Shown piece by piece: positions 7,541 to 16,761 of a stretch of DNA of 64,000 nt. Origin of the DNA: Intrasporangium calvum DSM 43043 (lineage in GTDB: Bacteria > Actinomycetota > Actinomycetes > Actinomycetales > Dermatophilaceae); assembly GCF_000184685.1 (NCBI RefSeq), contig NC_014830.1, positions 3,410,001 through 3,474,000 of the forward strand. Reading direction: 5' to 3'. The position numbers and the translations under genes were made by a program. Numbering within the stretch: the stretch's first letter is position 1; each line of letters begins with the position of its first letter. The notes beneath the pieces are model-generated. The model did no database searches, was not told where the DNA came from, and saw only the letters and a list, made by a program, of their open reading frames with translations.

Positions 7541-10500
7541 GCACGTCAGAGCCGCCTCGCCCGGACGTCGACCAAGAGCTCGCTGGACTCAAGGACTTCC
7601 AGCGCCGCACCGTCGATTATGTCGACGCCCGCCTCTGGGAGGACGATCCGACCCGACGTTTCCTGGTCGCCGACGAGGTGGGACTCGGCAAGACGCTTGT
7701 CGCCCGAGGGGTCATCGCCAAGGCGATCGACCGGCTGTGGGACGACGTCGACCGCATCGACGTCGTGTACATCTGCTCCAACGCCCAGATCGCCCGGCAG
7801 AACCTCGCTCGGCTGCGCGTCGGAGAAGACGCTGGCCACGAGTTCGCCGATCGACTCACCCTGCTCGCCCGGAGGATAGACGACCTACGCGGCCGGAAGC
7901 TCAACTTCGTGTCCTTCAGCCCGGGCACTTCGTTCAACGTCAGCGACAGCGGCGGCAAGGCGGAAGAGCGCGTCCTGCTCTATTGGATGCTGCGCAGCCA
8001 ACTGCCCCAGCTGAAATCAGAGTTTTGGCTCAAGTTCTTCCGAGGTGGAACGCGCCTTGGCAACTTCAGGAATCACGTTAAGTGGTACGACCGCAGCAGC
8101 ATTCCGACGACAATGAGCGAAGCCCTCGTAGCAGAGCTCCAATCGCTCCCCGGGCACAGAGACCATGGCACCCTCCTGGAGGAGTTCTTCGCCTGCGGTG
8201 ATCAGTTCAAACGCCGCCGAGAAGACTGGTGGCCCGAGCAGGGGCTGAGCAGCTGGCGCTACAACCTGATCGGACGAATGCGTCAGCAGCTGGCGCGCGC
8301 GGCCGTCGCCGCCCTCGAACCGGACATCATCATCCTCGATGAGTTCCAGCGATTCACCTCACTGCTTCACGACAACAACCCGGGAGCCGAGCTCGCCCGG
8401 GCGCTCTTCGACCACGGCGAAGCCCGCTTGGTCCTGTTGTCCGCGACACCGTTCAAGATGTACACCCTTCCTGACGAGACGGAGGGCGAAGACCACTATC
8501 AGAGTTTCCTCCAGACCGTGCAATTCCTCGCTGGATCCGACCGCGCGGACGTCATAAAGGACCAGCTCGGCGACCTCCGCCGCGGCCTCATGACCGGCGA
8601 CCGGAAGCTAGCCGAAGAGGCCCGAGACTCAGCCCAAGCGGAGCTGCGTAGGGTCATGGTTCGGACCGAGCGGCTGGCATCCACTCCTGATCGCGACGGG
8701 ATGCTTGGTGAGGCTAAAATGCCGGGTCTGTCACTGGCCGAGCGCGACCTCCACGACTACCGCTTCCTGTCACGCGTCGCGGCGGCGCTTGGGCAGCCGG
8801 ACATGCTGGAGTACTGGCGGAGCTCTCCCTACGTTTTCGAGCTGATGGACGGCTATGTCGTCAAGAAGGAACTGGAACGCAGCGGGACTCATAGCGCCGA
8901 GGTCCGAATCGCGGTGGGGAAAAACCGCCGCCTCCTGTCGAAGCGACAGGTCAACGCCTACAAGGCTCTGGACCCAGCCAATGCGAAGATGCGGGCGATC
9001 ACCCGAGATGTCCTGGAGCCAGGGGCTTGGCGTCTCGCCTGGGTTCCGCCCTCGCTGCCCTATTACGACCTCTCCGGCCCCTACGCCGCAGAGGCTTCGC
9101 GCCACTTCACCAAGCGCCTGATCTTTTCGGCTTGGAATGTGGTCCCAAAGGCGATCTCCTCGGTGCTCAGCTATGAGGCCGAACGAAGGCTTGTCGAGTA
9201 TGCGGGACTGCAAGACCGGAGATACGACGCGACCCGGCAACGGGGTCTCCTTTCCTTCTCGAAGTCAGAGGGGCGGCTCACCGGAATGCCGGTGCTCATG
9301 CTTATGTACCCCTGCGCATCCTTGGCCATGGCCGGCGACCCCCTGTCAGTCGCTCGGGCCGTGCAGGAGGCGCTTCCGCTGAATCGTGAAACCTTGTTCC
9401 GAGAGGTGAGGAAAAAGGTTGAGAATCTTCTCTCGCAACTGCCCGCAGGCCCGACCTCTGGACCCGTTGACGACTCTTGGTACTGGGCAGCACCCGTACT
9501 TCTCGACCAGGTGTCGCTTGAATTACCGCTGGTGGACAGCGTGGAGTTCTCTTACGGCATCGAGTGGGATGAACACGACTCGAGCACGCGCTTCGACGAG
9601 CACCTTTCCCGTGCAGCATCGATCCAACCGGCCGAGTTCGGACGCCGTCCGGAGGACCTCGCGGAGGTCCTCACCAATGTGGCGATCGGGGGCTTGGGCG
9701 TGTGCGCCCTGCGTGCGATCAGCAGGGTCACCGGCGGGCCCGAGGTGATGCGCGACTTCACGCTCCGGAACCATGCCACCACCGTTTCCTGGGCCATGCG
9801 CAACTTTTTCAACCAGCCAGAGATGATGGCCTTGACTAGAAGGCAGGACGAAGAAGCGCCCTATTGGAAGGATGTGCTCGCGCAGTGTGTCGATGGCGGC
9901 CTCACTGCTGTGCTCGATGAGTATGCCCACGTGCTCAACGAGAGCCTCGGGGTGGCACTCAAGCCCGGACCCGAGAAGGCGGCCGCCGTCGCGGCGGAGA
10001 TGAGCGCCGCGATGAGCGTCCGAGCAAGCGTTAACAAGGTGTCCGATCTCTCGGTTCGCTCCGGTGCGCTGAAGCTGGAGTCCTTCAGCTTGCGCAACCA
10101 CTTTGCCGTCAGGTTCGGCCGTGGCGTGACCGAGGACCAGAGCATCGCTCGAGAGGGGCAGGTCCGTCAGGCCTTCAACTCACCCTTCTGGCCGTTCGTG
10201 CTGTCTTCCACGTCAGTCGGTCAGGAAGGGCTTGATTTCCACCAGTACAGCCACGCCATCGTTCACTGGAACCTGCCCTCAAACCCGGTTGATCTAGAGC
10301 AGCGCGAGGGGCGCGTTCACCGCTACAAGGGTCATGCGGTCCGACGCAACATTGCCCTGGCCTACGGCGGCCGAGCCGAGGTCACCCGAGCAGACGACCC
10401 GTGGGCGGCGATGTTTGAGCTCGCCGTGGCAGACAGGCCCGCAGACCAGACGATGATCCACCCCTACTGGGTCTTCCCCGTGAAGGACGGCTACCGGATC

Positions 10501-10677
10501 GAGCGCTACGTCCCAGCCCTGCCGTTGAGCCGTGAGGCGCATGCCTATCGGCGTCTCCTGCGAACTGTGGGCGCGTACCGGCTCGTCATCGGCCAGCCGC
10601 GGCAAGAGGATCTCCTGCGATACCTGGGGGGCAACGCGGAAGAGCTCGCGGATCTCTTCATCGACCTCAGCCCCTGA
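7537..10677 (+). CDS. Large SF2 DEAD/DEAH-like helicase of the DUF6361/PLD module
   Basis: 1046 aa from the ATG at 7537, with GGGAG 6-10 nt upstream and a 4-nt ATGA overlap with the PLD gene. Walker A is ADEVGLGKT (Lys52), Walker B is the unusual DEFQ (268-271), motif III is LLSATP near residue 302, and motif VI is QREGRVHR (922-929). About 600 residues separate the two RecA lobes, a very large insertion whose fold I cannot assign. The protein would use ATP to translocate on or remodel DNA, probably to license the PLD nuclease. Last gene of the operon, with a short convergent gap after it. Confidence 0.8.
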   Translation: MSTSEPPRPDVDQELAGLKDFQRRTVDYVDARLWEDDPTRRFLVADEVGLGKTLVARGVIAKAIDRLWDDVDRIDVVYICSNAQIARQNLARLRVGEDAGHEFADRLTLLARRIDDLRGRKLNFVSFSPGTSFNVSDSGGKAEERVLLYWMLRSQLPQLKSEFWLKFFRGGTRLGNFRNHVKWYDRSSIPTTMSEALVAELQSLPGHRDHGTLLEEFFACGDQFKRRREDWWPEQGLSSWRYNLIGRMRQQLARAAVAALEPDIIILDEFQRFTSLLHDNNPGAELARALFDHGEARLVLLSATPFKMYTLPDETEGEDHYQSFLQTVQFLAGSDRADVIKDQLGDLRRGLMTGDRKLAEEARDSAQAELRRVMVRTERLASTPDRDGMLGEAKMPGLSLAERDLHDYRFLSRVAAALGQPDMLEYWRSSPYVFELMDGYVVKKELERSGTHSAEVRIAVGKNRRLLSKRQVNAYKALDPANAKMRAITRDVLEPGAWRLAWVPPSLPYYDLSGPYAAEASRHFTKRLIFSAWNVVPKAISSVLSYEAERRLVEYAGLQDRRYDATRQRGLLSFSKSEGRLTGMPVLMLMYPCASLAMAGDPLSVARAVQEALPLNRETLFREVRKKVENLLSQLPAGPTSGPVDDSWYWAAPVLLDQVSLELPLVDSVEFSYGIEWDEHDSSTRFDEHLSRAASIQPAEFGRRPEDLAEVLTNVAIGGLGVCALRAISRVTGGPEVMRDFTLRNHATTVSWAMRNFFNQPEMMALTRRQDEEAPYWKDVLAQCVDGGLTAVLDEYAHVLNESLGVALKPGPEKAAAVAAEMSAAMSVRASVNKVSDLSVRSGALKLESFSLRNHFAVRFGRGVTEDQSIAREGQVRQAFNSPFWPFVLSSTSVGQEGLDFHQYSHAIVHWNLPSNPVDLEQREGRVHRYKGHAVRRNIALAYGGRAEVTRADDPWAAMFELAVADRPADQTMIHPYWVFPVKDGYRIERYVPALPLSREAHAYRRLLRTVGAYRLVIGQPRQEDLLRYLGGNAEELADLFIDLSP

Positions 10678-10862
10678 GTCCAGCGCAGACGGGGCTCAGC
10701 CGTGGGGTCCGGCTGCCAGCGTTCGACCTTCGCAGAGTCATCACGCCGCAAGCGAGCGCGAGCGCCGCAGCATTGCCAGCGCCGTGGCAGTGGCCCCCAC
10801 AGCCGCTCCTGACCTTAGCCAGTGACTGCAGTCAGCTACTGCTTCTCGAGAGCTGCACTACC

Positions 10863-12410
10863 TCAGGCGGGTGACTGTGCGGTCGCGACCGTCGCAGTCG
10901 GGCGACCCTTCGTGTGGTTCATGCGGCCTCGAGCGAAGGCGCCGAGGATGCGCTGATGTGTCTGTCGCGGCAGTTCTCGAGTGCCTGGCTCGCCCAGCGG
11001 GGTGCCGGGCCGGGCAGGCGCGGTCGACAAGAGTCCGTCGAGCTCTGATCGGCTGAGCATGAGCAGCCCATGCGTCGCCCGAGTGCAAGTGACCGCGAGC
11101 CGTCCGAAGGCTGAGTTGAACTCGTCGAGCGCGGAGGCACCGGAGAGCGGGTGGATGGCCACGGTGATGCCGTTGGTCTGGCCCTGCCACGAGTCCACCG
11201 TCGACGCGACGATCACGCCTTCCGGCACGTCGTACTTCGTGATTAGCCGCTCGACCATCTCGGTCGCGTCGTCCACGGCCTGGTTCCGGGTGGCAAGAAC
11301 GGCGATCAGAGGATCTCCGGCAGGCGAGGACGACGAGATCGTCTCTTCGCCAACAGGCATTCCCGTGTCGTCGGGCGTCCTCTTCCACAACCGGAAGCCC
11401 GCGCCGAGGAGGTCGTCCAGGAGGCCCTCGACGACCCGGAGCAGAGGGAGGTCGATGTCGGCGGCCTCGGCCTCGTCGAGACCGTCCACCTCCAGCAGGG
11501 CGGGAACGCCGGTCGCAACCTGCTCCCAGACCTGCCTCGCCTCGCCCGACAGGGCTTCTCCCAGCTCGATAGAACGGTCACCCGGTCCCGCGACGCAGTT
11601 CAGCTCGTCCCAGTCGCTGTAGAAGGCGCGCCACAACGGCAGCTGCGCCGCGGTCGGTCGCCACACCGCGGGGAGATCGATGGACCAGGTGGCGTCGTCG
11701 GTGGTGTACGACGTGGGCCACGCCCGGTACGGGTTGTACCCGGGGTCACCGCGCCATGGGTTCTGGCCTGGGTCGATCGGGGGAAGCTGCCCCACGTCAC
11801 CCACCCCGACCACGACGGGGGCGAAGCGGTCCACCTTGCGATACCGATGCAGCGGCAGCTGCCATGCCTCGTCGACGAAGAGCACGTCGAACGGGTGCTC
11901 GCCGTCGCCGCCGGCCCCCAGCTTGTCCTTGATCGGCCACCCCGCGCGCTCGAGCATGTGCGAGGTCATCAGGAAGACCTTCGCGCTTGACGGCAGCGAT
12001 GCGAACCCGAAGACGACCGTCGCCGACTTCATGAGGGAGTCGGACACCTCGGCTGCGCGTTGGCGCGACACGATGATGCACACCTGGTCGCGCCCTAGCT
12101 GCTTTCCGAGGCTCTCAGCCAACGGGTAGACCTGCTTGTTCGCGAACGCTGTCACCGCAACGCGGGCGCATCTCGGGTGCTGTAGAGCGTCCTCGACCAT
12201 GCGCTTGAGCGCGTAGGACTTGCCCGCGCCGGCAGCCGCGCGTAGGAGGATCCGGGCGTATGCCGCTGTGCCCATTAGCGTTCCAGCGAGCGTAGCGATC
12301 GCCTGAGTTGTCGCCTCGACATTGCCAGCAGCGGCTGAGGCGTGGTGCAGCGCAGCCTCGGCTGGCGAGGCGGGCGGCAGGAAGACGAGGCGGGTGTCAG
12401 TCGAGGTCAT
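10863..12410 (-). CDS. SF1-type helicase/ATPase paired with a RecB-like nuclease
   Basis: 515 aa. Walker A is RAAAGAGKS (Lys64). Walker B is FVDEAW (Asp180, Glu181), with the aromatic after DEA seen in some SF1 helicases. GDVGQLPP is motif III, STVDSWQG resembles motif Va/V, and LAVTCTRATHGLLML is motif VI, typical of UvrD/RecD/Dna2-like enzymes. The ATG at 12410 overlaps the end of the upstream nuclease gene by 14 nt, so the pair is co-translated. In family terms this looks like a nuclease-helicase protein split into two genes. DNA unwinding that feeds the nuclease is inference. Last gene of its operon, convergent with the SF2 helicase operon 185 bp away. Confidence 0.75.
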   Translation of the reverse strand: MTSTDTRLVFLPPASPAEAALHHASAAAGNVEATTQAIATLAGTLMGTAAYARILLRAAAGAGKSYALKRMVEDALQHPRCARVAVTAFANKQVYPLAESLGKQLGRDQVCIIVSRQRAAEVSDSLMKSATVVFGFASLPSSAKVFLMTSHMLERAGWPIKDKLGAGGDGEHPFDVLFVDEAWQLPLHRYRKVDRFAPVVVGVGDVGQLPPIDPGQNPWRGDPGYNPYRAWPTSYTTDDATWSIDLPAVWRPTAAQLPLWRAFYSDWDELNCVAGPGDRSIELGEALSGEARQVWEQVATGVPALLEVDGLDEAEAADIDLPLLRVVEGLLDDLLGAGFRLWKRTPDDTGMPVGEETISSSSPAGDPLIAVLATRNQAVDDATEMVERLITKYDVPEGVIVASTVDSWQGQTNGITVAIHPLSGASALDEFNSAFGRLAVTCTRATHGLLMLSRSELDGLLSTAPARPGTPLGEPGTRELPRQTHQRILGAFARGRMNHTKGRPTATVATAQSPA

Positions 12411-15042
12411 CGATCGTCATGTCCTCGTTGGGCCTGGTCTCCCCAGCCATGGACGTCCCGTCGGTGGGGGTGCCGTCGGCCGGGGTGTCGAACTGGTCAG
12501 TGTCGATGACCGGTGGCCAGGCCTGCGGGTTCATCTCCCCCTTCTCGCGCCTCTCGGCGATCCAGTCCGAGGTGTCCGCCTCCGCGGCCTCGTGCGGTCG
12601 ACAGCAGTACTGGTGGCCGTCTGGGTCATCACTGTAGGAGTGCTCGGTGCAACCGGCCTTGGGGGCGCTGTTCCCGTCGACCCCCGGCCGGGCCACCGCG
12701 ATCTCATGGCGTGAGGCGAACGGCCCGCCGAGCCAGGTGACGTCAGCGACGACGAGCTCGTCGCCGACCACGAGCGTCGGCGGGAATCGCGGCGACCACT
12801 CCAAGGAAGGGTCATCGGCCTGTGAAGCGGTCAGCTCACCGACGGCGAGCTTGCCGAACTTGAACGAGCCGGCCTGGATCTTGAGGGTGCTCGAAGCGCC
12901 CTCGATGGCTAATCTCTCGTTGACGTGCAGGGCGACGATGTGAGTGCCCGCCGTCATACGGCGGGAACGGACGTCGAGGCGGATCGGATTCAGGCCAGCC
13001 ACCGTGGCGAGCGCGATCTCGCGGGTGCCCGCGTCCGCGCCGAGGTCTCTTGCCACCTGTGGGTTCCCGAGGGCCTGAAGCTTGGTCAGGCAGGCGGCAT
13101 CCGCGTCGAGCATGTCAACTTGGTTGTTGCGCCACCACCACGCCGTTCGACCGAACCGAACGAGGTCCGATGCGTGGAGCCGAAGGCGCCGCCGCCACAC
13201 TTGCTGCGCATCCCCCTCGAGCGCCCGGTACACCTCCCGCAGCCGAGACGTCGGCAGTGAGTTGAGGTGAGCGATCGCCGAGTCGACCACGCCGGTCTTG
13301 TAGCGGAGCTCTTCGGTGACGAGATGGGCGTACTCCTTGTCAGCGCGCTTGCTGCTGCCCCGCGGGCGTCCGCGAGCCTGGTGGATGGCGTCGGAGCGGG
13401 CATTGGACAGACGCGCGCCGGGCGTGTGGTCGCTCGCTGTGATCTTGTCCGAGACCGCGCGGTGGTCGAGCGCAACGGTGGCGGTAGCCCACCTGACGAG
13501 GTAATCGAGGCGACCGCTGTCGACCATAGGTCCGCCAGCGACGAGGTGGCGTGCGACGACGTCGCGCAGGTTGACGAACGGAGTGCGCAGCTTCATCGCG
13601 CGGGCGCGATCTTCCTCGAGGAGGAAGCTGACTGCGAGGCGCTGGTGGGCGGTGAGCGGCGCCGGCACGGTCGCGGGCTCGCCGTCGAAGGTCAACGCCG
13701 GGCGGCCCATCTCAAGGTCCCGCTTCCAGCGCAGGCGGCTGGTTTCCACACCGGCCAATGAGTCGGCGATGGAGACGAGCACATCGCATGTCACCTGATC
13801 GGGGACCACGATGTGCAGTGGGCTTGGTGCACCGGGAATGAGGTCCTCGAGGTCTGCCATTGAGGTCGAGATCACCTCACCGAGCAGCTCCATGAGCGCG
13901 AGACGCGTGGCGGGCGACTGCGGCTCGTCGAACGTGTGGTACGACCACCGTGTCGGCTTGCCGGACTTCCGGACCCGCTGGATGGCCACCCCGTGGACGC
14001 CTAGGGCGGCGGCATCCGACTTCGCCAGCACCACGTTGACGGACCCGGCCACGCCGGCAGGGTCTATGCGACGTTGACCCGAGCTCAGCGGCATACCGCG
14101 AAGAGTGGCACGCACGGCCGCCACCACGGACTCGGGAACACGGCCGACCACTCCGGACCCGTCTACTACGCCGCGCAGCGCCGGGCGCAGCTCTCGGCGG
14201 ATACCCAGCTCGATCAACAGGGCCTGTGGATCGTGGGCGGACCGGAGCTCGTCGCGGCAGTAAGTGAACATCGAGCATGCGGCGCAGGAGTTCGGGTCGT
14301 ACTCGGCCGCGAGGTGGCCTACGAACGTGCACAGCCTTTCTATGTCGAGCACCGCCCAGTCGTTGCCCGCGAGCAGTGCGTTGCGCTCGGCCACGCGGGC
14401 CATGACCTCGGCGCGATGATCCTTGAGGTCTTCGATGACCGCTTCCGGCTGCAGAAAGGCATTGCGTGGCACGGCCAGGGCGCCGTGGCGGTGCACGACC
14501 ATGTCCTTCGGCAGCTTGGACCAAGCTGCCGCGCTCTCGGCGCCGAGCGCGACCTGGAGGAAGCCCTTGAGCATGCGCTGGTCGCCGATCCGAGACCGGA
14601 CCCTCTCGTAGTCCTTGGCATCGCCCATGACGAGCCAGGTACCCACAACCCTATCGGTCGCGGGGTCTCGGCGTGGGGCGACGACGGCGAAGTCAGGCTT
14701 GACCGGCGTGGCCGCGGGCTCGCTCTCCAGACCCACAAAGGGAAGGGCGAGGCTGGTGATGAGCGTAGCGACGTCCTCGTGAACCGCCTGGAGATGGGCT
14801 TGCTCAAGGGCCAGCGCCGTGGCCGGAACACTCACCTTCCCGTCGCGGCGCGAGACCACCGTAGGCCTCGGAAGGCCCAACCGCCCGATGGCGGTTGTCA
14901 GGAGTGGGGAGACGAAGCGCTGGTCGCGGACGAGTCGCTCGAACGTCATCGCGCGCATCCACCGGGCCTCGGGGATCCCCGCCGACGTGTCCGGGTAGCC
15001 GAGATGGGCGGCCGCCTTCCGCCGGCTCATGCCGATGATCAT
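12397..15042 (-). CDS. RecB/Cas4-like nuclease with predicted Fe-S cluster
   Basis: 881 aa from the ATG at 15042; the frame stays open to 15192 and the start is not certain. PDFAVV (Asp107), then LVMGDAKDYERV (Asp131, Lys133), is a PD-(D/E)xK nuclease core with the D-x-K triad. Downstream, Cys228, Cys243, Cys246 and Cys252 (C-X14-C-X2-C-X5-C) match the 4Fe-4S staple of Cas4, AddB and TM0106-type RecB nucleases. The middle (about 300-700) is large and unassigned. The tail has a second Cys/His group (CTEH, then HQYCCRPH) that could bind zinc, then an acidic end. It overlaps the SF1 helicase gene. A DNA-cleaving component of a defence or repair system is likely. Confidence 0.7.
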   Translation of the reverse strand: MIIGMSRRKAAAHLGYPDTSAGIPEARWMRAMTFERLVRDQRFVSPLLTTAIGRLGLPRPTVVSRRDGKVSVPATALALEQAHLQAVHEDVATLITSLALPFVGLESEPAATPVKPDFAVVAPRRDPATDRVVGTWLVMGDAKDYERVRSRIGDQRMLKGFLQVALGAESAAAWSKLPKDMVVHRHGALAVPRNAFLQPEAVIEDLKDHRAEVMARVAERNALLAGNDWAVLDIERLCTFVGHLAAEYDPNSCAACSMFTYCRDELRSAHDPQALLIELGIRRELRPALRGVVDGSGVVGRVPESVVAAVRATLRGMPLSSGQRRIDPAGVAGSVNVVLAKSDAAALGVHGVAIQRVRKSGKPTRWSYHTFDEPQSPATRLALMELLGEVISTSMADLEDLIPGAPSPLHIVVPDQVTCDVLVSIADSLAGVETSRLRWKRDLEMGRPALTFDGEPATVPAPLTAHQRLAVSFLLEEDRARAMKLRTPFVNLRDVVARHLVAGGPMVDSGRLDYLVRWATATVALDHRAVSDKITASDHTPGARLSNARSDAIHQARGRPRGSSKRADKEYAHLVTEELRYKTGVVDSAIAHLNSLPTSRLREVYRALEGDAQQVWRRRLRLHASDLVRFGRTAWWWRNNQVDMLDADAACLTKLQALGNPQVARDLGADAGTREIALATVAGLNPIRLDVRSRRMTAGTHIVALHVNERLAIEGASSTLKIQAGSFKFGKLAVGELTASQADDPSLEWSPRFPPTLVVGDELVVADVTWLGGPFASRHEIAVARPGVDGNSAPKAGCTEHSYSDDPDGHQYCCRPHEAAEADTSDWIAERREKGEMNPQAWPPVIDTDQFDTPADGTPTDGTSMAGETRPNEDMTIDDLD

Positions 15043-15400
15043 CGGATCCGTCTTGCGGAACCGCTCGCACCCGGCGTGCGCCGAAGCCGCGACGGCGCTG
15101 CTCCCGCCCCCTGTGCTGAGGGAAACCACCTGCCGCACACCCCTAGGTCGAACGATCTCCCTGTGATTGAAACACGCGGGATGAGCATCCACGCGCGTTT
15201 GACCTCACCTTCAAGCAGCCGCTGAGCGTACTGGGCACCGCCGTAGCTCCGCTTACCAAGGCGCTGAAAGACCTCGGAGTGCCAGCGAAGAAGGCACCAG
15301 GATGCGCACTGACGCCGCGCTCGATCGGTTGCTTTGTCGCGTGTGGGTCTGGTTCTCCGGGTGTTCATCCCGACTGCGAACCAACCCGCATTTCGCACAA
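15043..15400. other. Spacer between TY-Chap-like gene and nuclease gene
   Basis: No separate gene is visible. The nuclease frame is open back to 15192, so 15043-15192 could be coding if a GTG or TTG start is used. The rest (15193-15400) has no good coding frame and no strong hairpin. It may hold a promoter for the nuclease-helicase pair. Confidence 0.35.
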
Positions 15401-16603
15401 TTAGAGGAGCACTAGACGCAGGGCCTTGCGGAGGACCTTGACCGTCCTCTCCGCGTGGGCGCGTTCGCCCTCACAGGCATCGGCCTCGTCGTAATCGTGG
15501 TCCGCACTTGCCTCATCTCGAGCTTGGCGCCATGCGATCTCCTGCTCCTCGTTCCACTGGATCAGCTCGAGGATGAGGTCCGAGTCGTAGTCGCACAGCT
15601 TCGCGGCGTCCTTTGGGCGCAACGATCCCGGACGCTCGGCGTCGAGCTGGAGCAGGCGCAGCATCACGGGGTGCATTTCATCCTCCGAGTCGCTGTCGTC
15701 CTGTTGCTCGTCCGGCTCATCGGCCTCCAGGAACGTGCGCCCGCCAACCCGACCCGCGGCGAGCGCATCGTTGCTGGAGATCACCTCGCACATGCGAGCC
15801 ACCACAGCGCGTAGGTGCTCACCGACAAAGGGCAGTGCCAGGAGGTCGACGCTGGCCACAATCCGGTCGTCGTGCAGCGTGAACTTCACGCCCGAGATCT
15901 CCCGGTTGAGCACAGCGAGCTCGCCGACCGCGGCCTCCTGGTCCCGGATCGCGACGACCATCTCGGCGAACACTCGGACCAGCGGTGACTGCCGGCTCGT
16001 GCGTACGAATACCACTGCAGATCCCGCCTGGAACGGTATGTCCCCATCGGAGTCACGGACCGGCACGTGCCCGATCATCGGCGTGAGCGCCTCGTCAACG
16101 AGGCGGTCCAGGTCATCGCGATTGACCGGCCTGACTGCCAGCTGCGCCTCGGGCGCGGGCGCCGGCGGTGCCGGAGGGCGGTAACCCGCCTGCCACGTGA
16201 AGTCGGCACTACTGAGAAAGGCCGGGTGCACGACGCCGAAGGCGCCGCGCAGTGCTGACACGGCCACACTCGCGGCCTGGTCTACGTGACTCACCGGATA
16301 CGCCACGCGGTAGGTCACCTCCCCGCGCGAACGCCGGGTGAGGCCGAGCCGCCGGAGGCGGCGCAGACCAGCTGTGGGCAGCTGAAAACTCCGCGCGAGT
16401 GCCCGATTGCTTGGCACCTCGAGGACGAGCGAGGCACCCACCCGAGACACCTGCACGCCGGGTACGTCTTCGTCGATCGGCTCACCGGGGTCCAGGTAAA
16501 CGCCGACGCTGTCTCCCTCGCTCAGGTCGTCCAGCGCGTCCGCCAAGGCACGCCGGAACCCTCCCCAAGCACTGTCGATCGTGGTCTCAAGATCCACCAT
16601 CAT
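15401..16603 (-). CDS. YbjN/CesT-fold (TY-Chap-like) protein, copy 1
   Basis: 400 aa, ATG at 16603 chosen by comparison with the paralogue at 38487-39692, which starts at the matching residue. The first 60 residues are acidic and conserved (LETTIDSAW, LSEGDS). The middle third has the pattern of YbjN/CesT peptide-binding chaperone folds: DSDGDIPF, FVRTSRQSPLVRVF, LNREISGVKFTL, ASVDLLALPF. An acidic linker (EPDEQQDDSDSEDE) follows, then a helical tail with HDYDEADACEGERAHAE, which resembles a UVR-type helical hairpin. NCBI uses the name TY-Chap for proteins of this kind next to conflict systems; my match is from pattern memory. First gene of the nuclease-helicase set; it could be a sensor or chaperone for it. 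Confidence 0.6.
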   Translation of the reverse strand: MMVDLETTIDSAWGGFRRALADALDDLSEGDSVGVYLDPGEPIDEDVPGVQVSRVGASLVLEVPSNRALARSFQLPTAGLRRLRRLGLTRRSRGEVTYRVAYPVSHVDQAASVAVSALRGAFGVVHPAFLSSADFTWQAGYRPPAPPAPAPEAQLAVRPVNRDDLDRLVDEALTPMIGHVPVRDSDGDIPFQAGSAVVFVRTSRQSPLVRVFAEMVVAIRDQEAAVGELAVLNREISGVKFTLHDDRIVASVDLLALPFVGEHLRAVVARMCEVISSNDALAAGRVGGRTFLEADEPDEQQDDSDSEDEMHPVMLRLLQLDAERPGSLRPKDAAKLCDYDSDLILELIQWNEEQEIAWRQARDEASADHDYDEADACEGERAHAERTVKVLRKALRLVLL

Positions 16604-16761
16604 GGCCAGCTCAACCCCTCTCCACGCGTTTCCCAATACCTCCAGAATAGGGTCCAGGTCTGACAGTGCTGAGGGGCCAATTCGCGCTGTTGACAGGAAG
16701 ATCGGCTCGAATCACGTGGACAGCAGGCCGCATATTCAACGTCGGTAACTCAGCAGACGCG

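Noticed and set aside
10823-10834. TGACTGCAGTCA palindrome between convergent operons
   Set aside because: Short and without T-run or partner sites; could be chance in a 185-bp gap.
14074-15225. 383-aa plus-strand open frame
   Set aside because: Antisense of the nuclease gene; no ribosome site and no domain.
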